Shown here piece by piece: positions 1-7,729 of a stretch of 64,000 nt of DNA. Each line of letters opens with the position of its first letter. Positions within the stretch are counted from its first letter, which is position 1. The notes under the pieces were generated by a model. The model did no database searches. It worked only from the letters and a program-made list of their open reading frames with translations, and was not told where the DNA came from. The stretch spans positions 156,068 through 220,067 of the forward strand of contig NZ_JAHNZZ010000002.1 in NCBI RefSeq assembly GCF_019039215.1. The letters run 5' to 3'. Origin of the DNA: Bacillus sp. FJAT-29790 (GTDB taxonomy: Bacteria > Bacillota > Bacilli > Bacillales > Cytobacillaceae). The position numbers were made by a program, and so were the translations under genes.

Positions 1-189
1 TTTCAAATCATAGAAGAAATTAATCAAGACGGTACAACGATCTTGCTAGTTGAGCAAAACGCTCATATGGCTTTATCGATTGCAAACCGAGCGTACGTGA
101 TTGAAACTGGAAAAGTAGTCATTTCCGGAACTGCAAAAGAACTGGCATCAAGTGAGGAAGTTAAATCCGCTTATCTTGGCGGACATTAA
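1..189 (+). CDS. livF: Branched-chain amino-acid ABC transporter ATP-binding protein, 3' end only
   Basis: The window opens inside this gene; the last 62 residues and the TAA stop are present. The visible part runs from just after Walker B through the H-loop region (LLVEQNAHMALSIANRAYVI) to the short C-terminal tail SAYLGGH. The VEQN block and the tail are typical of LivF, the smaller of the two ATPases that power uptake of branched-chain amino acids or related amides at the membrane. The P-loop and signature motif lie outside the window, so LivF rather than a urea-type UrtE ATPase is inferred from the tail alone. A rho-independent terminator follows the stop directly, so it is the last gene of its operon. 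Confidence 0.75.
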   Translation, partial: FQIIEEINQDGTTILLVEQNAHMALSIANRAYVIETGKVVISGTAKELASSEEVKSAYLGGH

Positions 190-226
190 AAGTGGCTTGC
201 CCTTTAAGGGCAGACCACTTTTTTTG
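190..226 (+). terminator. Rho-independent terminator after livF
   Basis: An imperfect hairpin (AGTGG...GCCC paired with GGGC...CCACT) is followed by seven T residues. It begins at the livF stop codon. Confidence 0.85.
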
Positions 227-415
227 TGTCTTTTCCAAAGAATCAATAGAAGGAGACCGAAAGATCAAAAAAGGCTGTGGAGGATAATGAAAAGCAACAA
301 AGTTTAAGAAAAGAGCCTTTTAAATTGTTACAGCACCTTTGTAAGTATATAAAACTATCTGCTTCTTTATAAGATTGATAAAAATCACATATGTTGACAA
401 TGGGGTGTTTGAGTG

Positions 416-444
416 TTGACAAATTATCAATATATTTATATATT
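416..444 (+). promoter_or_regulatory. Strong sigma-A promoter upstream of an untranslated region
   Basis: TTGACA at 416-421 is separated by exactly 17 bases from TATATT at 439-444. The predicted start is near 451. The first credible coding start downstream is at 687, so the transcript would begin with a leader of over 230 nt or end at the terminator at 611-641. Confidence 0.6.
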
Positions 445-450
445 AATAGC

Positions 451-641
451 ATTGAGCACTTCAAATGAAATTCTATTTAGACGATGCTATCGCTGCATAA
501 CTTGTAAAAATTCACTTTATAAATAACATAGCGTAATAGCTCAACGATTGAAGGGCTGAATGATTTTGGAAACTGGTCTCCAGCTTTTGGCTTGCCTGGA
601 TTAGAATAGTAAACACCTTTTTAAGTTAAAGGTGTTTTTTT
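451..641 (+). ncRNA. Candidate small RNA or attenuator leader, family not recognised
   Basis: The stretch lies between a consensus promoter and a clean terminator (AACACCTTT paired with AAAGGTGTT plus a T tract at 611-641) and holds no convincing ORF with a ribosome site. It can fold: TTGAGC near 452 pairs with GCTCAA near 541, and GCTAT near 496 with ATAGC near 529. A competing pairing of CTTCAA (about 460) with TTGAAG (about 547) is also possible. Its size of about 190 nt is in the range of 6S-like RNAs, but I do not recognise the conserved core of any named family. It could equally be a conditional terminator in the leader of the SEDS gene that starts 46 bases later. Confidence 0.4.
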
Positions 642-686
642 GAGCAGAGCCTTTAGTAAATAGAAATGGTCAGAGGCGATGATTAA

Positions 687-1838
687 TTGAAAAGAAAAGA
701 AATTCAGATTGATAATATGCTGTTATTTACGATATTTTGTTTTATTATTTTCAGTCTTGTAGTCGTGTATAGCGGGTCAGGCCAATATCAGACGCATGAT
801 CCCTTTTATTTTGTGAAAAGACAAGTGATTTGGTACATTATTGGAATTGGTGTAATGGCTGGGGTGGCTTATTTCGATTTTGAGTTACTAGAAAAGTTAG
901 CAGCTCCATTATATGTTACTGGAGTGGTGTTATTAACTCTAGTACACTTTTTCGGTACGTTCAAAAATGGATCCCAAAGATGGATCAACTTGGGCTTCTT
1001 TGAACTGCAGCCATCGGAGTTTATGAAAGTATTTATCATTATTTATATAGCAGTATTAGTGAATAAATTTGGGCAAAAGCCACTTTCTTTCAAAGGCAGT
1101 ATTCCAATTACAATAAGGGTCGTTCTATTTACGATCATACCGTTTTACCTAATTCTAGTACAGCCTGATTTAGGGTCTGCTCTTGTAATCGCGGCTATAG
1201 CATTCACAATCATTTTGGTTTCAGGTATCTCTTTTAAAATGATAGGCTTATTAGCTTCTGGTTTTACAGTCATCATTGCATTTCTTGTTTATCTGCACAA
1301 TCACTTCTTTGAAATTTTTATCAAGATCATAAAACCTCATCAGCTGGAAAGAATTTATGGTTGGTTAAGCCCTGATGACTTTGCTTCCACCTATGGATAT
1401 CAATTAACACAGGCAATCCGGGGAATAGGTGCCGGGCAGATGAAGGGAAGCGGGTTTAACCTTGGGCCACAGGTGCAAAGCGGGAGGATTCCTGAAGCAC
1501 ACACTGACTTTATATTTTCTGTTGTTGGTGAAGAATTTGGTTTTATTGGCGCTGCAGTGTTAATAAGTTTGTATTTTATTTTAATATATAGAATAATTAT
1601 CATTGCACTCAATTCCAATAATGTTTTTGGCTGCTATATTTGTGCTGGAGTAATTGGATTAATCTCATTCCAGGTTTTTCAAAATATTTCGATGACTATC
1701 GGGTTGATGCCAATAACTGGAATACCACTTCCGTTCGTGAGTTATGGTGGAAGCTCGCTTTTAACGAATATGATGGCCTTAGGATTAGTCATTAGTGTAA
1801 ATATAAGATCGAAAAAATACATGTTTAGTGACGATTAG
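687..1838 (+). CDS. SEDS family peptidoglycan polymerase (RodA/FtsW/SpoVE)
   Basis: A 383-residue polytopic membrane protein of about ten transmembrane segments. SEDS proteins polymerise lipid II into glycan strands together with a class B penicillin-binding protein, in elongation (RodA), division (FtsW) or sporulation (SpoVE). Diagnostic blocks are the lipid-facing segment QPDLGSALVI, the loop motif PEAHTDFIFSVVGEEFGFIG, and the C-terminal PFVSYGGSSLLTNMMALGL. The start is TTG with an AGAGGCG ribosome site; no in-frame ATG precedes the first membrane segment. No mreBCD, ftsZ or pbp gene is adjacent, so the subfamily cannot be settled. The PEAHTDFIFSVVGEE form and single-gene setting lean towards a RodA-like paralogue. 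Confidence 0.85.
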   Translation: MKRKEIQIDNMLLFTIFCFIIFSLVVVYSGSGQYQTHDPFYFVKRQVIWYIIGIGVMAGVAYFDFELLEKLAAPLYVTGVVLLTLVHFFGTFKNGSQRWINLGFFELQPSEFMKVFIIIYIAVLVNKFGQKPLSFKGSIPITIRVVLFTIIPFYLILVQPDLGSALVIAAIAFTIILVSGISFKMIGLLASGFTVIIAFLVYLHNHFFEIFIKIIKPHQLERIYGWLSPDDFASTYGYQLTQAIRGIGAGQMKGSGFNLGPQVQSGRIPEAHTDFIFSVVGEEFGFIGAAVLISLYFILIYRIIIIALNSNNVFGCYICAGVIGLISFQVFQNISMTIGLMPITGIPLPFVSYGGSSLLTNMMALGLVISVNIRSKKYMFSDD

Positions 1839-1874
1839 GAAATTCATTTGTTCTTATAGCGTTTTCTCGCAGGT

Positions 1875-1914
1875 AAAGGTGATCTCTCCATTGGGGCAGA
1901 TCACCCTTTTTGTT
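1875..1914 (+). terminator. Rho-independent terminator after the SEDS gene
   Basis: A perfect 8-bp stem, GGTGATCT (1878-1885) with AGATCACC (1898-1905), is followed by CTTTTTGTTG. Confidence 0.85.
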
Positions 1915-1959
1915 GTTGAACTTTTGTCTGTTGTCGAATGTTTCGTTCGTAATAAAAAG

Positions 1960-1973
1960 TTGTGCATGCACAA
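1960..1973. promoter_or_regulatory. Perfect 14-bp palindrome upstream of mntH, possible operator
   Basis: TTGTGCATGCACAA is a perfect palindrome about 45 bases upstream of a TATAAT box (2016-2021) that is the best -10 for mntH. It does not match the MntR box I know from Bacillus mntH (TTTGCCTTAAGG-like), so the regulator is unknown. Confidence 0.35.
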
Positions 1974-2097
1974 AAAATATTTACGAAGACAAGAAACCCT
2001 GTTAATCTATTTACGTATAATCTAAATGAGCGAACTTCATTACTTTAAAAGTTGCACTAACGAAAATTATTTAGCTTATCGCAATGAGGAGGGATGA

Positions 2098-3459
2098 ATG
2101 ATGAATACTCAATCAAAACATGTGCCGGAAGAGCAGGGCTGGTTAAAACAAAGCACGAATATAAGTTTAGAAGAGGTAAATAACACCGTTCGCATCCCCA
2201 ATAAAGGTGGTTTTTGGCGTAAGTTTATGGCATTTGCCGGCCCTGGTTCCTTAGTGGCGGTTGGATATGTGGATCCCGGAAACTGGGCGACATCGATTGC
2301 AGGTGGCGCACGTTTTGGTTACACCCTTTTGATTGTCATTTTACTAGCTAATTTAGTCGCCATGCTCCTCCAAGCATTGTCAGCAAAACTAGGTATCGTA
2401 ACTGGAAGGGACCTTGCTCAAGCAACAAGGGATGCAACTGGAAAGAAAACGGCTTTTATTCTATGGGTTTTAACAGAGCTTGCCATTATTGCAACAGATT
2501 TAGCAGAGGTCATCGGTTCTGCGATTGCGTTAAATTTATTATTCGGGATTCCTTTATTACTGGGAATAGCGATAACTACATTAGATGTGTTACTTTTACT
2601 TTATTTACAAAAGAAAGGCTTTCGTATTATAGAAGCGATTATTATCGTATTAATGGTAACAATTTTTTCCGTATTTGCGTTTGAAGTTATCATATCGAAA
2701 CCAGAAATTTCGGCATTATTTGGCGGATTTGTCCCGAAGGTAGAGATTGTCACAAATCCAGAAATGCTCTTCATTTCTCTCGGGATATTAGGAGCAACGG
2801 TCATGCCGCATAATTTATATTTGCATTCTTCGATCGTTCAAACGAGACAATATAAAAGAACGATAGAAGGGAAAAGAGAGGCGCTAAAATTTTCACTAAT
2901 TGATTCCACATTTTCTTTAACTATCGCCTTCTTCATCAATGCTGGTATTTTAATTCTTGGAGCAGCTGCCTTTTATGGGACTAATTTAGATGTTTCAGAA
3001 ATTGAAGCAGCTTATGAATTATTAAGCCCAACATTAGGAGTAGGTATTGCAAGTACATTATTTGCCGTCGCGTTACTTGCTTCTGGGCAGAATTCGACGA
3101 TTACTGGAACAATAAGTGGTCAAATTGTCATGGAAGGATTTCTTCAATTACGGATTTCACCGTGGCTTCGCCGTTTGATTACTCGTTTAATAGCAGTTGT
3201 TCCCGCCTTTATTGTGACATGGATCGCAGGGTCAAAAGGGACAGGTGAATTACTGCTGTGGAGTCAAGTAATTTTAAGTCTACAGCTCCCATTTGCGGTT
3301 ATTCCTTTAGTATTATTTACAAGTGATAGAAAGAAAATGGGCGAATTTGCAAACAAATTACCAGTGAAAATATTAGCATGGCTATGCACAATTTTGATTG
3401 TCATTTTAAATATATTCTTAATCGGTTATATCGTCGTTACTGGTCAAGATTTAGGGTAG
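2098..3459 (+). CDS. mntH: NRAMP family divalent metal (Mn2+) : proton symporter MntH
   Basis: A 453-residue protein of the NRAMP family, which imports manganese (also iron and other divalent ions) with protons across the cytoplasmic membrane. TM1 carries the metal-binding DPGNWAT motif (in GYVDPGNWATSIAGG) and TM6 carries MPHNLYLHSS, the second half of the metal site. Length and a run of about eleven hydrophobic segments fit full-length bacterial MntH. Two ATGs are adjacent (2098 and 2101); the AGGAGGG site at 2087-2093 fits both, slightly better the second. It stands alone between two terminators. In Bacillus mntH is repressed by MntR with manganese, but no clear MntR box was seen. Confidence 0.93.
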   Translation: MMNTQSKHVPEEQGWLKQSTNISLEEVNNTVRIPNKGGFWRKFMAFAGPGSLVAVGYVDPGNWATSIAGGARFGYTLLIVILLANLVAMLLQALSAKLGIVTGRDLAQATRDATGKKTAFILWVLTELAIIATDLAEVIGSAIALNLLFGIPLLLGIAITTLDVLLLLYLQKKGFRIIEAIIIVLMVTIFSVFAFEVIISKPEISALFGGFVPKVEIVTNPEMLFISLGILGATVMPHNLYLHSSIVQTRQYKRTIEGKREALKFSLIDSTFSLTIAFFINAGILILGAAAFYGTNLDVSEIEAAYELLSPTLGVGIASTLFAVALLASGQNSTITGTISGQIVMEGFLQLRISPWLRRLITRLIAVVPAFIVTWIAGSKGTGELLLWSQVILSLQLPFAVIPLVLFTSDRKKMGEFANKLPVKILAWLCTILIVILNIFLIGYIVVTGQDLG

Positions 3460-3520
3460 TAGTGGAGAAAGGGTACTAAGCAGCCCTGAATTAATAAATT
3501 TTGTTTTGACAGATTAAATG

Positions 3521-3575
3521 AAAAGCATGTATTTTCAAAGACCCAAAATGGTTCTCGAAAATACATGCTTTTTTT
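3521..3575 (+). terminator. Rho-independent terminator after mntH
   Basis: A 16-bp stem (AAAAGCATGTATTTTC with GAAAATACATGCTTTT, 20-base loop) is followed by a T tract. Confidence 0.9.
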
Positions 3576-3618
3576 AATGTAGAGTGTATAAAAGTCAAAA
3601 TGTGACTTTGTATTTTTC

Positions 3619-3669
3619 ACGTGGACAAAATCACCCGATTTGTCTCTTGATGGTGCCTGACACCATCAT
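3619..3669 (-). repeat. Copy 1 of the GGTGCC palindromic dispersed repeat
   Basis: It contains GTGGACAAAATCA, TTTGTCTC and the near-palindrome GGTGCCTGACACC. Related copies are at 7674-7723, 20683-20712, 43789-43891 and 45771-45833. This copy overlaps the 3' end of the M20 peptidase gene and supplies its last codons and stop. Confidence 0.75.
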
Positions 3670-5262
3670 GCTGCGGACTAATGACTCCAACATGACCGGA
3701 AGCTGAACGAATGCACTTTCGATATGAAGTCGTTCCGTAAGTTTGTGGGCATCTTTTCCGAAAGGACCAACGTTCAATACTGGGGCTTGAAGTTGTTGCA
3801 TTTCCGCAAAAGGAATGCTGTATGTGTCTCCCCATACTGGTGTGTTCCGTTCGAACGTCGTCCAGCCTTCATCAGTATCCTCGTATGAAAGGTAGCTTAG
3901 GTCACAGATTCCGTTAAAGTAATGGATTTGATTTACTTCTAAATTAAACTGTTCGCTGCCGACTTTTTTCATTAAATCGATCGCTTCAATAACGAATGGA
4001 TCATTGGAAGTATTGACAGCTGGGTAGTATGGCGGTGCATATAACAGAACCATAGCGGGCCCGAGTTCTTGACACTGGATCATGAGTGAGTCAACGATAC
4101 GGATAGACTTTTCACGGTCATCCCAATTTGTGTTGGCTAATACTTTCGTTTTGATACTTGTAATAGCATCAGATCCTAATTTTTTTTCAGCATGCTGGAG
4201 CAATTCTTCATAGCGCAGAACATTAACATTCCCAACTGGCTCAACGTTTTCGCGTTTACATATTTCTGAATACACTGCATTACAGGCTTTCGCTGCTTCT
4301 TTAGCCACATCTGTAAAAGTATTCATCACTTCAGCTGCGTTTCGATTCATAAGAAAGACGTTATAAAGAGCTGCTGCACGATAGGGCGTTTGGGTCGAAT
4401 ATTCCATTTTCAGATCTTTTTGATGGAGCGTAACTGGCAAAGGCGTGCTTTCACCGAGGTCAGATTCCCGGAATAACGGATTCCATTCCATGTGCTGTGT
4501 CAGAAAAGAGGCCATAAAGTTAGCCGTCATGCCGCTCATGGGCTCACCGACATGTGTTTCTTTTCCGTAGAATAAAACAGCTGGCATGATTTTTCCGATG
4601 GTTCCGGAATAAATATAATAATTCGGATCTCCCGGTTCCTGAGAGAAAGACGGTTCGCAATTAAGGAATAATTTGTATGATAATTGGTGTTTTTCACGCA
4701 AATGGACTAGCTCTGGCACTGCAGCCCGCATGCCATCAGAGTTTACTTCTTCATCTGGAACAGTTACGAGTAATAAATTGATTGGCCATTCTTCTATACT
4801 AGCTTTTTCAATCAAAGCCATTTGAAGGGCAAGACCCATTTTCATGTCCATTGTGCCGCGGCCGAATAAATAGTCGCCAGATTCGAGATCGATACGAGCA
4901 TCTTCCGGGAGCTCGTCCGAACGTTCTTTCAACATTTGTGTCAGTTCTTCTGGTTGGAACGCTAATGGTCCAACATCGCCGTATTCCTCCGTGTTGACGG
5001 TGTCGAAATGGCTTATAAGGACGATTGTTTCTGTCACTTCTGGATTTTTATATAAGGCTGTGACGACATTCCGTCCTGACCCCGCGTCATGAAGTGCCGT
5101 GTAGGACGGGTTCACTTTGAAGTAATCTAGTTCCATAAACTTTGCTTTTATATTATGAGCGAATTCACGCTCTCCTTCTGTGAACGTTCTACTCTGCCAG
5201 CTTACGAGCTCACAAAGTAATGCGCGCAATGAGTCTGGTGTGCCCCATTTTAAATTACCCAT
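3631..5262 (-). CDS. M20 family metallopeptidase, RocB-like
   Basis: A 543-residue M20 zinc hydrolase resembling RocB, the Bacillus arginine-utilisation protein of about 566 residues whose exact reaction is not settled. Metal-site blocks are visible: LISHFDTVN (His and the supporting Asp), RGTMDMKMGLAL (bridging Asp) and VPDEEVNSDG (catalytic and metal Glu). The GDTYSI...GPFGKDAHKLTERL region supplies the last His. The ATG at 5262 follows AAAGGAG. It lies 129 bases downstream of the gntR gene on the same strand, so FCD-type control is likely. The last dozen residues (MMVSGTIKRQIG) come from a dispersed repeat, so the natural C-terminus has been replaced or extended. Confidence 0.85.
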   Translation of the reverse strand: MGNLKWGTPDSLRALLCELVSWQSRTFTEGEREFAHNIKAKFMELDYFKVNPSYTALHDAGSGRNVVTALYKNPEVTETIVLISHFDTVNTEEYGDVGPLAFQPEELTQMLKERSDELPEDARIDLESGDYLFGRGTMDMKMGLALQMALIEKASIEEWPINLLLVTVPDEEVNSDGMRAAVPELVHLREKHQLSYKLFLNCEPSFSQEPGDPNYYIYSGTIGKIMPAVLFYGKETHVGEPMSGMTANFMASFLTQHMEWNPLFRESDLGESTPLPVTLHQKDLKMEYSTQTPYRAAALYNVFLMNRNAAEVMNTFTDVAKEAAKACNAVYSEICKRENVEPVGNVNVLRYEELLQHAEKKLGSDAITSIKTKVLANTNWDDREKSIRIVDSLMIQCQELGPAMVLLYAPPYYPAVNTSNDPFVIEAIDLMKKVGSEQFNLEVNQIHYFNGICDLSYLSYEDTDEGWTTFERNTPVWGDTYSIPFAEMQQLQAPVLNVGPFGKDAHKLTERLHIESAFVQLPVMLESLVRSMMVSGTIKRQIG

Positions 5263-5391
5263 GTCAATAACTCCTTTGTTCCAAAATAACTACTTAAATT
5301 GAGCAGGGGTTCTTGCCTAATATTAACGGTAGCGTATAAATTCGATATAATTTTGTGTTCATTGGGGATTATCCTAATATTTCCAAAATTT

Positions 5392-6060
5392 TTAGCTGTT
5401 TTCTTCTTTTGGGAAAAATCTTAAATATCGTTTTTCAATGTTTTGTATATGTTCAAGCATTTGTTCTTTTGCAAGTGAGACATTTTTAGTTTCAAGGGCT
5501 TCGATAAGTTTGACGTGTTCTTTATACGCTTCCGCTGCGCTTACTTGTAAAGTGCTCGACAAAATGAGGAAGGCACGGTTGATTCCAGTATTCATTTGTT
5601 GGATCATTTCCTGGAATTTCCTATTCCCGTTTCTTGATGCAAGGATCAAATGAAATTCGCGGTCAAATTGAATGAATTCATAATAGTTCTTGTTTGAAAT
5701 CGCATCTAATTGTTTTGCTAAATTTCTTCTCAAATCGTTAATTAGTTCCTTGTCTACTGATGGCGTAATCTTTTCAATGTTGTAAATTTCCAGGACGCGC
5801 CGCAATTCCATGTATTCGAGGGAATCTTCTTTAGTGAAAGTAGCGACGGTGGCTGGACGCCCTTTTTGCAGTACAATAAGTCCCTCCATTGCTAGTCGTG
5901 TGAGTGCTTCACGGAGAGGAGTACGGCTAATGCCGAGGTCAGAGGCTAACTTTTCTTCCGGTAATTCTTCTTCGGGTGCAAGTTCAGCTGAGATAATTGC
6001 TTTCTTTAATAAGTTGTATGCTTGATCAGCCAATGAAACATTCTGAGTAATTTTTTTCAA
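5392..6060 (-). CDS. GntR family transcriptional regulator, FadR (FCD) subfamily
   Basis: About 222 residues. The N-terminal winged helix (LPEEKLASDLGISRTPLREALTRLAMEGLI) is typical GntR. The all-helical C-terminal FCD ligand domain shows its metal-binding set: DREFH, then EH in AYKEHVKLIEAL, then EH in MLEHIQ. FCD regulators usually sense small carboxylic acids. The start is ambiguous: GTG at 6066 touches the GAGGGGGGA ribosome site, while TTG at 6060 sits at a proper 7-base spacing and is preferred. It is divergent from the FAD oxidase gene and upstream of the M20 gene, with a palindromic operator between, so it probably controls itself and both neighbours. Lactate, glycolate or a related hydroxyacid is the plausible effector (inference). 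Confidence 0.88.
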   Translation of the reverse strand: MKKITQNVSLADQAYNLLKKAIISAELAPEEELPEEKLASDLGISRTPLREALTRLAMEGLIVLQKGRPATVATFTKEDSLEYMELRRVLEIYNIEKITPSVDKELINDLRRNLAKQLDAISNKNYYEFIQFDREFHLILASRNGNRKFQEMIQQMNTGINRAFLILSSTLQVSAAEAYKEHVKLIEALETKNVSLAKEQMLEHIQNIEKRYLRFFPKEENS

Positions 6061-6085
6061 AAACACTCCCCCCTCACAAATGTCA

Positions 6086-6098
6086 GTATACTGTATAC
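6086..6098. promoter_or_regulatory. Predicted GntR operator
   Basis: GTATACTGTATAC is an inverted repeat of two GTATAC half-sites with one central base, between the divergent gntR and oxidase genes. This spacing and symmetry fit FCD-type GntR operators. Confidence 0.6.
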
Positions 6099-6173
6099 AT
6101 CAATGATAAATTATGCTAATCTATTTGTAAATTCAAATATTAAAATAATTACAAAAACGAGAAGGTGTTTAAC

Positions 6174-7535
6174 ATGTTTATTCAAAAACTCATAGAGCGT
6201 CTTGGAAGTGATAAAGTCAGTCAAAACGAAACCGAATTGTTCCGTCATAGCCATGATGAATCGTTTCATAAGGCAGTAGAGCCGGATGTCGTCTGTTTCC
6301 CTGAGAGTCGGGAAGACGTTGAAACGATAATGGATATTGCAAGGGAGTTTAAAATTCCAGTAACAGCGTTTGGAGCGGGATCAGGATTAGAGGGACAAGT
6401 TATTCCTATCCAAAAAGGTATTTCAATTAATTTTGAAAACATGAATAATGTAGTGAATTTTTCACCTGAAGATTTAATGATAACCGTACAGCCGGGTATT
6501 ACACGCTTACAATTAAATAAACTAGTGAACCGACACGGTTTGATGTTCCCGATCGATCCAGGGGCGGATGCGACAATTGGCGGTATGGTGGCAACGAATG
6601 CGAGTGGGACAACTGCAGTTCGTTATGGATCAACGCGGGATCAACTGCTTGATTTAGAAGTTGTTTTAGCTAATGGAACTGTGATTCACACAGGTTCACA
6701 CGCGAAAAAATCATCGTCTGGCTACCATTTGACAGGGCTGTTTGCTGGTTCAGAAGGTACGTTAGGTATCATCACAGAAATTACATTACGTCTTCATGGG
6801 ATTCCGGAACATACGGTGGCGGCGCGATGTACGTTTGAAACGCCAGAAGCGTGCGCAGAAGCAGCGAAGACGATTTTACTAAGCGGTATTCCGGTGATGC
6901 GCATGGAGTTAGTGGATGCAGAGAGTATCTCAACAGTGAATGCGTATGGTGGCTATTGTCTTCCAGTTAGTCATTCCCTGTTTTTCGAATTTGCAGGCAC
7001 CCTTGCTGGCGTGGAAGAAGAGGTGAGACTTGCAGAACAATTAATGCGCGAGCTTGGCTGCGGCAACTGGGACGTTGCAAGCGGATCTAAAGAACGGGCG
7101 GAGCTCTGGAAAGCACGCCATGAAATGGCGTACGCTTACCAGCATATTAAAGGAATGGCCAATACAGGAGCGGATGTGTGTGTGCCTATTTCACGTCTGC
7201 CAGAACTTGTCGTCTATGCGCGGGAGTTAATTGATGCAAGTGGATTAACCGGTGGTGTATTAGGGCATGTCGGCGATGGGAACTTCCATACAATCGTGCT
7301 TTATGATCCGAATGTGGCAGGTGAACAAGAAAAGGCTGAGTATACGAATGAAGCACTTGCAATAAGAGCGATCGAAGTTGGCGGCACATGCACAGGTGAA
7401 CATGGAGTAGGGCTTGGCAAGAGAAAATTTCAAGAGATGGAGCACGGGACAGCAGTAGGCATTATGAAGCAAATGAAGCAGTTGTTAGATCCGGAAGGGC
7501 TATTAAATCCTGGGAAAATATTCTTTGCAGATTAA
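6174..7535 (+). CDS. FAD-linked D-2-hydroxyacid dehydrogenase (D-lactate/glycolate oxidase type)
   Basis: About 453 residues with the two-domain layout of the GlcD/D-lactate dehydrogenase family. The N-terminal PCMH FAD domain is marked by FGAGSGLEGQ, TVQPGITRLQLN, IDPGADATIGGMVATNASGT and GSEGTLGIITEITLRLHG. The C-terminal oxidase domain is marked by GHVGDGNFHTIV, GEHGVGLGKRK and LDPEGLLNPGKIF. These flavoenzymes oxidise D-lactate, glycolate or related acids, passing electrons to quinone or another acceptor. ATG at 6174 follows AGAAGG at 8 bases; a GTG three codons earlier overlaps the ribosome site. No GlcE/GlcF subunit is present, which favours a single-subunit D-lactate dehydrogenase. Divergent from a GntR/FCD regulator that probably controls it. 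Confidence 0.87.
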   Translation: MFIQKLIERLGSDKVSQNETELFRHSHDESFHKAVEPDVVCFPESREDVETIMDIAREFKIPVTAFGAGSGLEGQVIPIQKGISINFENMNNVVNFSPEDLMITVQPGITRLQLNKLVNRHGLMFPIDPGADATIGGMVATNASGTTAVRYGSTRDQLLDLEVVLANGTVIHTGSHAKKSSSGYHLTGLFAGSEGTLGIITEITLRLHGIPEHTVAARCTFETPEACAEAAKTILLSGIPVMRMELVDAESISTVNAYGGYCLPVSHSLFFEFAGTLAGVEEEVRLAEQLMRELGCGNWDVASGSKERAELWKARHEMAYAYQHIKGMANTGADVCVPISRLPELVVYARELIDASGLTGGVLGHVGDGNFHTIVLYDPNVAGEQEKAEYTNEALAIRAIEVGGTCTGEHGVGLGKRKFQEMEHGTAVGIMKQMKQLLDPEGLLNPGKIFFAD

Positions 7536-7596
7536 TGGGGGGATTTTTCCTACGTGCTGAAGTTGTTAAAACATTAGCAAAAGCTAACAGTTTAAT

Positions 7597-7650
7597 AAAA
7601 AGCCGGCAGTCTCGACAACCTTGAAAGGTTAACGAACTGCCGGCTTTTTG
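7597..7650 (+). terminator. Rho-independent terminator after the FAD oxidase
   Basis: A 14-bp perfect stem (AAAAAGCCGGCAGT with ACTGCCGGCTTTTT). The symmetric A/T tails could let it act in both directions. Confidence 0.9.
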
Positions 7651-7673
7651 TATATACTAATAATGTCTTTTCC

Positions 7674-7723
7674 ATGTGGACAAAATCAGCTGAATTGTCT
7701 TTCGACAGTGCCTGACACCATCA
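7674..7723 (-). repeat. Copy 2 of the GGTGCC palindromic dispersed repeat
   Basis: It contains GTGGACAAAATCA, TTGTCTTTC and AGTGCCTGACACC, in the same orientation as the copy at 3619. It starts within 10 bases after the stop of the symporter gene on the minus strand. Confidence 0.75.
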
Positions 7724-7729
7724 TACTGA

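Noticed and set aside
1828..2025. 65-codon frame after the SEDS gene
   Set aside because: It crosses the SEDS terminator and the mntH promoter region; no ribosome site.
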